In this document: piece after piece, positions 25,582 to 36,892 of the stretch
Numbering within the stretch: position 1 is the stretch's first letter
Layout of the letters: every line of letters begins with the position of its first letter
The notes under the pieces: model-generated
The model's input: only the letters and a program-made list of their open reading frames with translations
Database searches by the model: none
Told to the model about the DNA's origin: nothing
Translations under genes and position numbers: made by a program
Origin: Lingula anatina
Lineage: Eukaryota; Brachiopoda; Lingulata; Lingulida; Lingulidae
DNA length: 64,000 nt
Direction of reading: 5' to 3'
NCBI RefSeq assembly: GCF_001039355.2
Contig: NW_019775412.1
Location: 62,001-126,000 of the forward strand

Positions 25582-27418
25582 GCTCAGTTATCTAAGCTCT
25601 TATATATATATATAAGAGCTTAGATAACTGAGCTGTTTTATTCATACAAGATTAGAGCCAGAGAACATGGGTGGGTTTTGTGTTATTAAAGGATTATAAA
25701 TCCAAACATTACCCATTAGTTAATTATTAATTATTGTTATAAATCATAAATAAGAGACCTTGGCACTGATGCCAGATGACAAACAGGATCACTTGATTAT
25801 AAGTCTACCTAAATTTTGAAAGATAATTTTTTTTTTTGTGTGTGTGTGTGTGTGTGTGGGGGGCATGTCTTTTCTGGATATCTCAAAACTCAATTTGCTT
25901 TTTACTACAACAACATATCTACACTCAAGTTATCAGTTATAACATGGCATCAACGAGGAAAATGAACTGTACTACTAATGGCTCTTTTCAATTTAAATGT
26001 AGATTTCTTAATAAATTCCAATTTATCTCATAATCTCGCCATACTAAGGATTTCTTTAGCTTAGAACATTTTGTTCCCTTGTCAAGTTGATAGTAAGGGC
26101 TAATTCCCAGTGACATTCAGCGCGAGTCCTCCCAGAGTTGGACAGATAGTACAATACAGTATTTTCATCGCTTGGGAATCTTTTATTGTGCTAACATTAC
26201 CTTGAGTCAGTTCTGTGCCAAATATGAGTGCCTTAGCATCAGCTGCCTTCACACAGTGTACCAGGGCCTCCATCCTGAGGTTAAAGTTAATGAGGGCACC
26301 TGTCACCCCTATCTTAGCCAGACCCAGCCACAGACAGACAAACTCTGGCCTGGTTTCCATAAATATGGCTATGACATCCCCCTGTCTGTAGCCGGCGTCA
26401 TGGAAATAGTTGGCTACAGCATTGGAATACTCATCCACCTGTCTGAAGGTCCATGTTTGATTTTCAAATAACATAGCTGCTTTCTCGGGCTGCCTTTTGA
26501 CTGTTTTAGCAAACACTGTGGTGAGGTTGCCATTGGTTCTCATCAACCACCTCATGTTTAGTTTGATCATAATGAGGTATGAGAGAGCTCTGAAATAGTG
26601 AAAAATTTGTTTAACATTTTAATTGTCAACAGTAACGCATTGTAGTTTCTTTTTTAATAAATTGCAGTATTTAATCAATATTTAATAAAAAATCAATCAA
26701 AGTTTACAGTGCCTTCCCTGTTAGGAAAAAAAATCAAAGGTAATATTAAAATAAAGGAATAACAAGAATGTCTAATAAATTTTGATAAGTAAAATGTAAG
26801 TGATACATACATAAAATGGGGGGAGGGGGGGGGGCTCGAGTCTTTTCCTAACCAATTATCCCTGTCTGCCCACCCAAATTAATCCCTGCTTTATTACTGA
26901 CTAATGTCATTATCCGGTTACTAGTACAATGGTGCTAGTTAAGTTACTCATCTGGCTTGAAATCCGTCAAGTATTGTCAATACATACAGTACTGGTATGA
27001 AAAAGTGAAATCAATATAATTATCAGCTTACATGTACTGGGAATTTATAAGACTACAGTAACTCAAATTTTCCTAATTCACTCCTGAGTTCTGGTACCCA
27101 CCTTGCATCCCGTGGAAACGTTCTGATCACGACCCACGCGAACCTCCATCCGCCGGTTAATAAATATATGAAAAAACATGCCAGCAAAGATATGCCGATG
27201 GACAGATCAAAGCCAAAACACAACACTGATGCCAATATTAAAAAGAGTAGCGACTTCATGGTTGTCGTTTGCAGCAGGTAGTCCCATACAAAGTCTCTCA
27301 GCACCCTCGCCAGTCTGAATTCTACCGACTTTGATCCCATGCGTTCAAGATGCGATAGTATTATTATGTTGGACTTTGAACTCTGTAGTATGGTGTGTTT
27401 GGTATCAAAGGTCCGCAT
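19500..27418 (-). CDS. SLC27A4: Long-chain fatty acid transport protein / very-long-chain acyl-CoA synthetase (eleven exons)
   Basis: The family activates imported long-chain fatty acids to acyl-CoA with ATP at ER and plasma membranes. Minus-strand exons: 27102-27418, 26201-26589, 24505-24660, 23243-23312, 22787-22988, 22352-22544, 21770-21913, 21239-21376, 20650-20814, 19999-20145, 19500-19657. All phases fit, including across the assembly gap, which lies wholly in the intron between exons 3 and 4. Starting at the internal Met at 27259 ([14 protein letters not shown], an N-terminal membrane anchor) gives 639 aa, close to the usual FATP4 length; the upstream in-frame ATG at 27418 would add 53 residues. 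Visible motifs are the AMP-binding [23 protein letters not shown], the FATP motif [20 protein letters not shown] and YARPIFIRL, with the conserved [15 protein letters not shown] near the C-terminus. FATP1 versus FATP4 cannot be separated by eye. Exons 3 and 7 have locally duplicated donor regions. Confidence 0.93.
21551..21808. repeat. 52-bp tandem repeat copying the SLC27A exon 7 donor
   Basis: The word CTACCTGG starts at 21559, 21611, 21662, 21714 and 21766 (spacing 52, 51, 52, 52), giving five copies. On the minus strand each unit carries the end of exon 7 (coding [10 protein letters not shown]) plus an intact donor CCAG|GTAGGTA. Phase and the homologous FATP4 protein show that the copy ending at 21770 is the real exon end. 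Translating past it meets TAG at 21714-21716, in the second copy's donor. Confidence 0.93.
23406..23462. repeat. (AT)n microsatellite abutting assembly gap
   Basis: AT tract immediately left of the N run; AT sequence resumes at 24154 to its right. This suggests that assembly failed across an AT-rich array in the SLC27A intron 3. Confidence 0.9.
23468..24153. other. Assembly gap (686 N)
   Basis: Unknown bases. The flanking SLC27A exons (23243-23312 and 24505-24660) join in phase (G + AT gives Asp), so no coding exon need be missing. Confidence 0.98.
24262..24299. repeat. (TTA)n microsatellite
   Basis: About 12 TTA/ATT units in SLC27A intron 3. Confidence 0.9.
24362..24533. repeat. Duplicated SLC27A exon 3 donor region flanking a CA-rich tract
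   Basis: The sequence at 24472-24533 (the last codons of exon 3, its donor at 24505/24504, and about 30 bp of intron) is closely matched at 24362-24425, with a CACACGCACA-rich tract between them. Both contain TTTACTAAAACTTTAAAAGA and a GGTACTGG donor on the minus strand. The outer copy would encode an altered exon end (SAPVIKVNG). Confidence 0.85.
25486..25575. repeat. (AT)n microsatellite
   Basis: About 45 AT units in SLC27A intron 2, directly adjoining a perfect palindrome. Confidence 0.95.
25575..25640. repeat. Perfect 66-bp palindrome
   Basis: TAAAACAGCTCAGTTATCTA from 25575, continued through AGCTC and a TATA-rich centre, is mirrored exactly as a reverse complement ending GAGCTGTTTTA at 25640. 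The axis lies at 25607/25608. It could extrude as a cruciform or hairpin, or could be a fold-back assembly artefact at the edge of the AT array. Confidence 0.9.
26096..26145 (-). repeat. Dispersed repeat family, partial copy
   Basis: GGGCTAATTCCCAGTGACAT matches GGGCTGATTCCCAATGACAT at about 12491. The following TTCAGCGCGAGTCCTCC resembles the inverted TTCAGCGAGAGTCACTG arm at 12687-12703. It lies about 55 bp past the SLC27A exon 2 donor. Confidence 0.45.
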
Positions 27419-27727
27419 GTCAGACGCAGCGCATTCGCCGGTCTAGACTCCCCGCCAGTAGAAATAATTCTGTAATTATACATAACTGGCTAGATTCAAA
27501 AAAATTTTACTTTAATGAATTTTATATGACATAACAACCAACTCACACGACAAAAGATTCAGATATGCCGAATAAAAACATTAAATTTACCACAAAATCA
27601 TTTAGAAAATATTATTGCGCGCTATAATTAGCCGGATGTCCAAGTTTCACTCTTCTTCATTTAAAGGCAGGAAATTTATTTTTCAAGGCGAGTTTTGGAA
27701 ATTTACGTCGTTCATTTTACATTGTCG
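27419..27727. promoter_or_regulatory. Bidirectional promoter region SLC27A / UBL5
   Basis: The SLC27A-like coding region ends its 5' side at 27418 (-). A probable non-coding first exon of UBL5 (+) ends at the donor TCG|GTAAGT after 27727. Both transcripts must therefore start in about 300 bp. No TATA box is apparent. Confidence 0.5.
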
Positions 27728-27964
27728 GTAAGTGAAAGTTTGGTACGACTTGAGGTCGTAGCAAGTAGTTAAGAAAATCCAAAGCAAATGATTCTTTTAT
27801 GTTACTCAGGGATGGTGACATATACGAGTTTTTTGTTTGATTTGAATAAAAAATTTCGCCGAAATCACAACTTGTAATTTGGGTAACTGTCCATTTACTA
27901 ATAAAACAATATCACAACTAGAAACAAGGTTTAATTATAGAACTTTTGTTGTTGCAGGAAAAAC

Positions 27965-29340
27965 ATGATTGAAATAACGTGTAACGACCGTCTAGGAAAG
28001 AAGGTCAGAGTAAAGTGCAAGTATCCTATGTATGGACCATGAATGGTGATTGAACAAGATATTTTTTTATCAGATATTTCAATGTCTGTCAAATTTAATA
28101 CTTAAAAATTGGTTGTTAGAATTGCATATTCCAACAAGTAGGGTTAAACTATGAAAAGAGTGAGTTCATAACCAACAGACACTTGTTACTGCATTTCAAA
28201 GTTCTTAAAGTAGAGAAACATGCAAGTACAGTGTTTTAAATTTAATGAAAGACCACACAGTACGTCAATCCTTGACTTTCTGTCAGTCCTGATGACAAAA
28301 TTGGAGATCTGAAGAAATTAGTTGCAGCACAGACTGGAACAAGATGGGAGAAGATTGTTCTAAAAAAATGGTAAGATTGATAAATAACTAAGAATTAATG
28401 ATCTTCATGAAAATAAAATGACATGAGAAAACGAACAGTAAAAAATAGCATTATATAAACTTAAAATAATATTTTCCAACAGAAAGGTTGCATTAATTGC
28501 TTTTTTCTGCCACAGCCAAAAGAGATCTTTTTTATTAACAGGATACGTGATTGATAAACCATACATTTAATTTTATTAAAATGTGGATGATTTATTTAAC
28601 CTACATAACATGTAAAATAAAAAGGAATTTGCTGTAACATAAACATTTATAATGGCAAGAAATGGTCAGTGATAAAAATGGAACCACCAAAATTGAAAAT
28701 ATGACTCCCATATCTTAAAATTAAACATTACTGCTATTTTATTGAAATTTGTTTATTGGAAATTTTATTTGTTGTAAATATGTTTTTATGTACTCTTATT
28801 TCAGGTACACTATTTTCAAAGACCATGTCACGTTAGCTGATTGTATCCTTTGCAGTGCTATAGGGGGTATATATTTGGATATGATGTGCAATTTGAATAT
28901 TTTTTCATCTTGTAACTGTGGTTGTTGTATTGATATTATTCTAAGGCAGATTGGTTGGGAGCTGAACCTCTACTGTGTTTCTTTTGTGGATGTTTTTAAA
29001 ATAGCTGCATTTTGTGTAGACCTGATATATTTTAGTCAGGAAATACATATAAGACACTTCATCCATTCTAATGACATGATAACGAAGGTGATCCCATAGT
29101 TTCTCGACCATCTTCCTATGGAGACTAATGTGTGGATGATTCTCCGCTTTAAAACCTACTTTTGATGACTTGGATTAAAAGAGAGTACAACAGTGATAAA
29201 AAAATTAATTTTTTATTTATCCAGCAGTCCATATTTCTTCACTAAGAAAAAGAAAAAAAGAAAAAAATCAGGTGAAATCCTTAACAGGTGTTCCAGATGA
29301 AATCAAAGATGGACAGAACTTGGAGTTGTATTATCAGTAA
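27965..29340 (+). CDS. UBL5: Ubiquitin-like protein 5 (Hub1), four coding exons
   Basis: UBL5/Hub1 is a small ubiquitin-fold protein that binds spliceosome components non-covalently and also acts in the mitochondrial unfolded-protein response. Coding exons are 27965-28020, 28287-28370, 28805-28842 and 29297-29340, all GT/AG and phase-consistent, giving 73 aa, exactly the family length. It starts [19 protein letters not shown], continues [20 protein letters not shown] and [19 protein letters not shown], and ends NLELYYQ. The C-terminal double Tyr replaces the di-Gly of conjugated ubiquitin-like proteins, as is typical for UBL5. The ATG lies in an exon starting at 27958 (GTTGCAG acceptor), and an upstream non-coding exon probably ends at 27727. 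Reading through the third donor produces a long but meaningless frame to 29099. Confidence 0.96.
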
Positions 29341-30394
29341 ATCAGTCACATACAATTGTCATTAAAAGGACATAGTTTTCCATCATCATTCATCAGCTGA
29401 ACCAAGGCACTCACTTCACCAATGAGTCCTTGGCTGGATCATATTTGTGTTTTCTGTTTAAGAAAAAGTTTTGTCTTTATGATGAATTATGACACTGAGC
29501 ATTCACAAAAATGTAAATATGTCTGGATGCCTGGAAAGAAAGGGAACATATCTCCTGTAGATTAATATCTGTAGTTCTTACAGAGGATGCAAAATGCAGG
29601 TTTTTTTTTCTTTTTCTTCATTTATATTGTTGACTTTGTAACAATTATCTCAATTGCTGAGAGAAAAAAGAGATGTTGAAAAGGCAAAATGGCTTCAATA
29701 ATGCTGAAAGTTTCAAAGCAAATGACACCTCTCCTTCCATGCAGTTTAGTTGTCTTATTGATACTTCATCTATTTAAGTATTACAAATTCAGTGAAATGT
29801 CTTCATTAAAACCATCGTGGACAAAAATTTGATAAAAATTCATCTTGAAACATTTGACATTTGAGTTAAATTTGATATTTGAGTTTCATAAAACATAATA
29901 CTATGGATATAATAAATCTTTAATGTTTACAAAGATTCGTTTTGAGTGGTTATGCAATTTTTTTGCTATGTAAATATCTACACAAAATGGCATTTAATGA
30001 TAAAACTTAAACTTTCTTAGTGGAGTAACTTTTTAAAGGTGAATGTTGCGCCTCAATTTTAACTAATCTCACCTGATGCAATTGGCACAGCTTAGCCAGA
30101 CGACGTCGTGCACCACGCGTTTGGTCTTGACATCTGAAAAAAATCTAAATCACAGTAACACCCAGAAAGTAATGCATTTAATAAATAACCATTTCCGCTA
30201 CATTCATTGTTAAACGGTGGATGAAACGTCTCTCTCTCTTTTCATTTACGCGTTCCACCGTAAACATCCACGTTTTGATGTTAACCCTACCTACCTGGCT
30301 GACGTCACGTGGGAAGTGTGAATCACATTTGTTTGCTGTGAGCTGTGACAACTAGCCGGATCTCTGATCTTTGATAAGTTCAGTGCCAGCGTTC

Positions 30395-30403
30395 ATATTT
30401 AAA
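30395..30403 (+). promoter_or_regulatory. TATA-like element
   Basis: TATTTAAAA about 50 bp before the ATG of the myristoylation-motif gene, followed at about 25 bp by a pyrimidine-rich initiator-like TCATACTTTCAC. Confidence 0.4.
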
Positions 30404-30450
30404 AGCGCTTCTTCATACTTTCACAATGGATTGAACAGTCGATGTTTCCG

Positions 30451-33400
30451 ATGGGGTGCTCGTCGTCGAATTCGGCAAAAGTTGCTGAGCACGAGAAAAA
30501 CTCAAAAGTGCCAGGTAAGAATACTTAGTATTACACCTGTATGAACTATGAAGTTTATCTTTCTGTTAAGAGGCACCGGCAGCCTTTGATAATAGGTCAG
30601 GTAAACGGCGCAGTATCTTTGTTAGGGGCTCGTTTATCACTGAAATTCATAAAATGTAAACGATCTATAATTTTGTATCGAAGAATAATTGAGAAACTTA
30701 GTTTCGTTTTGATCAGTGTAAGATAATTGAACTAGCCTTTGGGGTATCGATCTTGGGACATCAAAACTAACAAATATTACATATTTTTACAAGGGCAAGA
30801 GGGTGCATTTTAACGAAAAAAATTGGCAAAGAGAGATATGAGTCATTTGAAGCATTTTTAACTTTCCAAATAGTAAAATATAAATTTTTCCAACCATTAA
30901 AGAAAAATCGGCGTGATTCAAAAATATTTTTTGGAAAATTGTTTAAGATAATACAATTTGTATTATATTAATGAAAAATTAAAGAAAAATCTTTATGTGC
31001 AATATGTTTTTTAAACATGAAAGAATTATGTATAATTTGTTACAAAGTGAAACTAATACAGAGAATTGCATTTGATTTTTTTTTTTTTTTTTTTTTTGAA
31101 AGTAATGTGAAAACTTTTATGGGCAATTTCTTAGAATGTATTTGAAAGTGTTTTGTTTAAATATAGCATGCAATAATTGAAAGGAACGTATTATGCATCA
31201 AAAGACACCTGTGAAGTTGTAAAATCTATTGAACTGTTTTGTCCTGCATCACTTCAACCTGGTCTATTCAATGCCTTATTGTGTACTTAAGTTCACAGAT
31301 CTCACAATTTAAACATTGGGGTACCCACAATCTCGACAGTATTTGCCTTCACCTTGATTTAACCCAAGTCCCAGAAAAAATGTCTGCTCAATTAAAAAAG
31401 AAAAAAACTGTGGGACTTAAGTGCATGACTTAACTAATTTTTTATTGATAACATTCTAGATTTTACCGTTTGTAAGGATGTCAAATTCCCAGTTGAAAAA
31501 TTACGTACATCTATACACTTTTTAGACAACTTATTTCTCCACCGGTGACTAAGCTGAGTGAACTGTTACTTTCTTTCCTTGTATCAGCAGTTTATATCAC
31601 ACTTTGTGAGCAGCGACTAGTTATTTCAATACTCAGGAAATAAATATAAAATACTTTCAGGCCACGTTAAGGCAGGATTTCTGAGAAATCTGTAATATAA
31701 ACAGTAAAATCCTGTGTACCTTGTCTTAAGAATTGAACTGTCACTGTCAAAAATATTGTTTAGTTATTATGAATGTTATTTGAAGTACTTTAAGATGCCA
31801 CGCACCTCATGCAAAATCATTAAAACCTTTGCAAAGTTTACCCATGCTGCAAGGGAAATTTATGAGTTGTCTACCAGGGTTCAAAATGAAACATAGATGA
31901 ACTGGTAATTTGCTATATAATAAAAACTTCTGTGAAATAGGGGATTGCCAACAAATGCGCTGGCAGATAAGAGATATATTGGTTAGGATACATATATATC
32001 TGTAAATCAGTCATGTGTGCAGGAAAAGTTGGTGCACACAGAAATCATGACTATTTTTCATCTCAAAGCTATAAATAAAAAAATCCCAACAATGTGTACA
32101 ATTTGTGATAATTGCCACTGAAATCACTTTAGTTTGAACCCCTCCTTGCTACACATCTTTGTTAGGAAAGAAACAATTTAATATATAAACCACTTTGCCA
32201 AATACGTAATGTCTGTATTGGCTCCTCATTGTAGTAAAATTTCTATATTATGAGTATATTTAGTATATTTCCATAAAAAAATAACAAGACAAATTTACAA
32301 AGAGATAACTTTCTACTTGGTATCTAGATTTATATGGATTTTAAAATTTCTTCAGTTAAGAAATGGCCAGCAGACTGGTATGATTTTCTTTTTTGTTGAC
32401 ACATGCAGTATCAAGTGATGAAAATAAGTTGAGTTTATTCAGCATTAACTTAACATATCAGTGACAAATAGACACAGACTCTGAAGTGTGTCATAGGGGT
32501 AGTGCACTGTGGTCAACACCCAGCAAACATCTGCAGGGTTTGACCACAAAACCAGTACAAAATAATATTTAATCTTACTTATTGATCCTTTAAATTAACT
32601 ACACTTCACCTAGTTTTTATTTTATTAGTTTTAGTCAGAGAATAGTCTCTTCCACCAGATTTGTTAATCTCTTAAGACAGTGTCAATTGATTCTGTGGAA
32701 TAGCATCCTGGTGTAAACAGCGCAGTATTCAATGAGAGGGTGCCGTGGAAACGGGTAAACATTGACAGTGGTCCCTTTGTGCCCAAGGCTACTTTATGTT
32801 ACCTGTTTCATATATTCTTGAACATGCCCCAGGATTTTCTGTGATAGATTTGATTACAGAAAAAATTACTGGGGTTAGATTAAAGTTAAGTGTGTCTGAG
32901 AGGTCTTTGTTGGAACACTGTAGTGAGAATTTTGTGTCGCCCTGCTTTCATTGTGCAAATTTTAAGTCCTGCATTCCCTGTAGAATGAAATGACGTCGTT
33001 GACTGAAAAGGCTTATATCATGTTTGTTTGCCAAGGTTTTATCTCCATGTGCGAAATTTGCTTGCTCAAACAAATTAAAAATGGCTTCAGATCAATTACT
33101 GTGAAGATTAACCTCCTCCGGGATACCTTATCTTTAAGGTTGATGTTATGAGACACCTGTTAAAAGGGCATTTGTAAAATTGTTAGACAGGTTTATTAAG
33201 TGTCAATTAAATGTAGCTTAAAAGTTACCTGCTTACTTGTTTCCAGTCAGTCATTATTATACAGATTTGCCACATCTAGTAAGAACTTAACCTAACTTGA
33301 TCCTTGCCACACTTTGATTCTGTGAAGTTAAATGTATTCTTCCTGCATTTGACAGTGTCACTAATTTTTTTCCAATTCATACCTTAAAAATGATAAAACC

Positions 33401-36400
33401 CATCAAATAAAAGAAACAGATGTTGATTATTTCTTTTTCAGTGTTGGTTAGACAGGAGCAGTCAAAATTTCTGGCTAGACATTTAGAAGTAAATTATTTA
33501 ATTGAAAATGGTATGAAACATTGAATCTGGACATTGGGAGAACTGCAGGTGTTGGGATGGGTGGAGCAATGATTCTTGAGTCTTCAGGAGAAAATTGTTT
33601 TTTGAAAAAAATTAAATTTGGCTTGAAAACCCCAGATATAATACCTTTAAATAGAAGTTCTGATGCAAACAAAAAAGTATTTTAAGTAGGAATATAATGC
33701 TGTGATTAGAATGGCTTTTCAATAATCAATACTGTTTGCATTTGCGTTCTTTGTTTGACCAGTTTTATTCTCCGTTAAGCAGTAAAAATGTGAACAATGC
33801 TTTTTGAAAAAAAAAAAACATTTTTTCATCATTAGTAAAGTTCATAAATAATCAATAGTGTGATAGAATTCTTAGTTAAAGGTTACTGAAATGGAAAAGT
33901 CAATATTCAAATACCAATACAAACTATTTAAAGACTCCCTATGTAAATTTTACCATTTTGTAAGTAATTGAAAGATAAAGCATGTAGGTTATTGAATATT
34001 TTCCCCCTGACTAAGTCTTTCACTGGGACTCACATACCTGGCCTGAATTTAGAGGGTTGCAGGAGTAAACAGATTAATTAAATTTACGTATTTTATTAAG
34101 TTGTTGATTTACACAGAACATATAATTGGTTTATAGCTTGGGACTTAATGGTTCACATATATCTGTACAATACAAATTATTGATTAGGCTTCCTGGAATT
34201 GCATTAGCAGGTAATTGTTTTCAGGAATATTTGGAGAACCCTTTATAGATTCATTAGGTAATTGTTTTCTTTTTAGTTGACAGATACTGTTTGTTCATCT
34301 ATGTTGGGATCTAAATCATTCATAGTAATTCCTGCATGCCATCATTTAAGTACTAGTGACAGGGAAAACTGTCAATACTGTTGTAGATAATTATCACACT
34401 GATGGCAAATTGATTTTTAAAGCAGAATCAGTTTATTTTCAAAGTTTGCACTTACATGAAAAAAACCTACCCTCTAACAGGCTGTGGAAAATATGTATAC
34501 TCTTCTCTATGGGGATATCACAGATAGCCAAATGACCATCTTTTTATCTAAAGGCAGTTAGTTAGCTGAACTTTTCCTAAATATCCATATATATATGCCT
34601 ATTTGTTCTGCTGACATTTGACTGTATGCAGGGACACAAGGCAGTTCATGATCGGCCACATCATAATGGCCTTGTGATGGGGTTTGCTGGTCTGAATTTA
34701 AACGGGTTTTTTTTTTTGCGACAAATTAAATCTTATAGGTAAAGACCTTTCCTCAAATTCAATTACTGGACATGAATTGAGAAAAACCAAAGACTATAAA
34801 GAGGTCTATAAAGAAACAGTTAGTTTAGGCATCACATTTTATGACATGGTAAATTGAGCATTACGTTTAACAGCATGCTATAATAAGAAGGCATGGTGTG
34901 AGCCTATGTGACTTATCTGTGTTGACAACTTGTATGTGTAACATACCCTTACCTCTGTGCTTAAGCTTTCTAATTAGTTTTGCTTGTAAATTGATTAAAC
35001 CTATCAATGAATTTCCTTTTTCTACCCAATCAAAAAAGTTTTCTCTAAAAATAACTGTACAATTCTAAAGTAGTACTTAAATATACAATATTAGAATGCA
35101 GAATTTTAAACCAAATAAGTAAGATCTCAATTTTTCTGTTTTAGACAAATTAATTGAAGAAAAACAGAGTAAATTAAAGGCAGAAGAAGAGGTGGCTGCC
35201 AGAACACTGAGAGGAGATTTATATCAAAAAGAGTCAGCAAGAAAAGCCAGGGAAAAGAAACTGCAAGAGAAAAGGAAAAAGACAGCATTTAATGCAGAGG
35301 TGAGATATTTTTTCAATTTGTCTCCTCTTTTTTTGTGTCTCTTAAAATAAACATCTCATCTTGTTACACATGAGTACTTAAAATTAGATGTCTCACACAA
35401 ACAACAGCATAGTCTGGCATTGAAAAATAACGAAATACTTGGAGTGGCAAGAAAGAAGAGGGAAGCAATATTGATTGTTACATGTAACACTCCTCTCATT
35501 TATAAACAGCAGTTCTTGCACTCTGACACTTTAAACCCCAATCACACTTTTTGATAAAAAAAGTAACCAATGGATAAATATTTATTTATTTATTAAAAGT
35601 AGGGGCTTGTGATTTCATAGCATCTTGGCATTAGGGGGAAATGTTACATAAATCCATGCCATTGTTTGATGAAAATCTATCACTTCAATAGTTTCGAAAA
35701 TATTTGGTTTTTAGATAAGAATCATTTAATAGGTCATTCATGCTTAAGCAGTGTTGACATAGTTGAAGTTATCAAAGTAGCCAAGTGAGCAACCCATGAG
35801 TCTCCATTTTCAAATCACAGTTTTTAGACTTTGAGACAATTTTTATATATTGAAAATCTGCAGAAATTAAAACAGTTATTTTCACCAAAGATATATTTTT
35901 ATTTAAAAGGTCTTATATTTAAAAATCATATGTTTGAAAAATATTGAAAAAATTAAAAAGAAAAAAAAATTATACCGATAAGCTGCCTTTTGAATGCGAA
36001 AGTAGACCCATAGCAACCTTAGTCAGATTTGATAAACATAAATGTGATAAAGAATCATGTGTAGATAATTTCATCAAAGCATGATGAGAAGGGGAGATAA
36101 TACACCTGTTGATGTGAAAAATGAAGGTTTTTATGATGATATTACTTTCATGTTCAGATGTATTTCAATTTGAAATACCGCTATAAATTTGACTGAAATT
36201 TAATTCATAGTCTGCAGCCTTTCCTGTGAAAATAGCATTTCATCCATTCACTTGGAGTGCATGCACTTGTTCTACCTGGCAGCACAGCATAATACGGGAA
36301 TATTATGTAATGGGTCAATACACTTAATACATAAGGGGCATGAGAATTAATACAGTATACCTGGTTGGTTTTTAGAGCAAATGAACCTGTTCTCCTATTA

Positions 36401-36848
36401 ATTGTTGGATAGTGTGTCCATGTTCTGTGTCAGGCTGACCTGGGTGGGGGTTGGAATGAGTTGTGATGGGTCACAGTGTTGGGTGTTGTGCAATGTCAGT
36501 GGTAAGCATTAGTGTATCACAATATAAACAGTCAGCCAGTGCAGCTGAGCTTTTGTTAATGCTCTCAGTTAGTTTGTGGATCATTCTACAAAAAAAAAAA
36601 AAAAAAAAAAAAAAAAGGAACATTTGAGTCATATCAGTGATGTGCCCATTTTGTGTAAGATTTGCATAATTTTGATTTGCCCCATATTTGGGTGGACCCA
36701 GGGGGGTGGACCCAGGGGGCATACATACAGGGAGTACTGTATACATGTGCCCCTTCCTAAACACACACACTCTGGGCATGCACACCACACATGCACATAC
36801 ATACACACACATTGCATGCATACTGCATGCATACATATCCATAGCTTT

Positions 36849-36892
<44 letters not shown>

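Noticed and set aside
28749-29099. 116-codon frame overlapping UBL5 exon 3
   Set aside because: It is UBL5 exon 3 read through its donor; the correct splice gives the canonical 73-aa protein.
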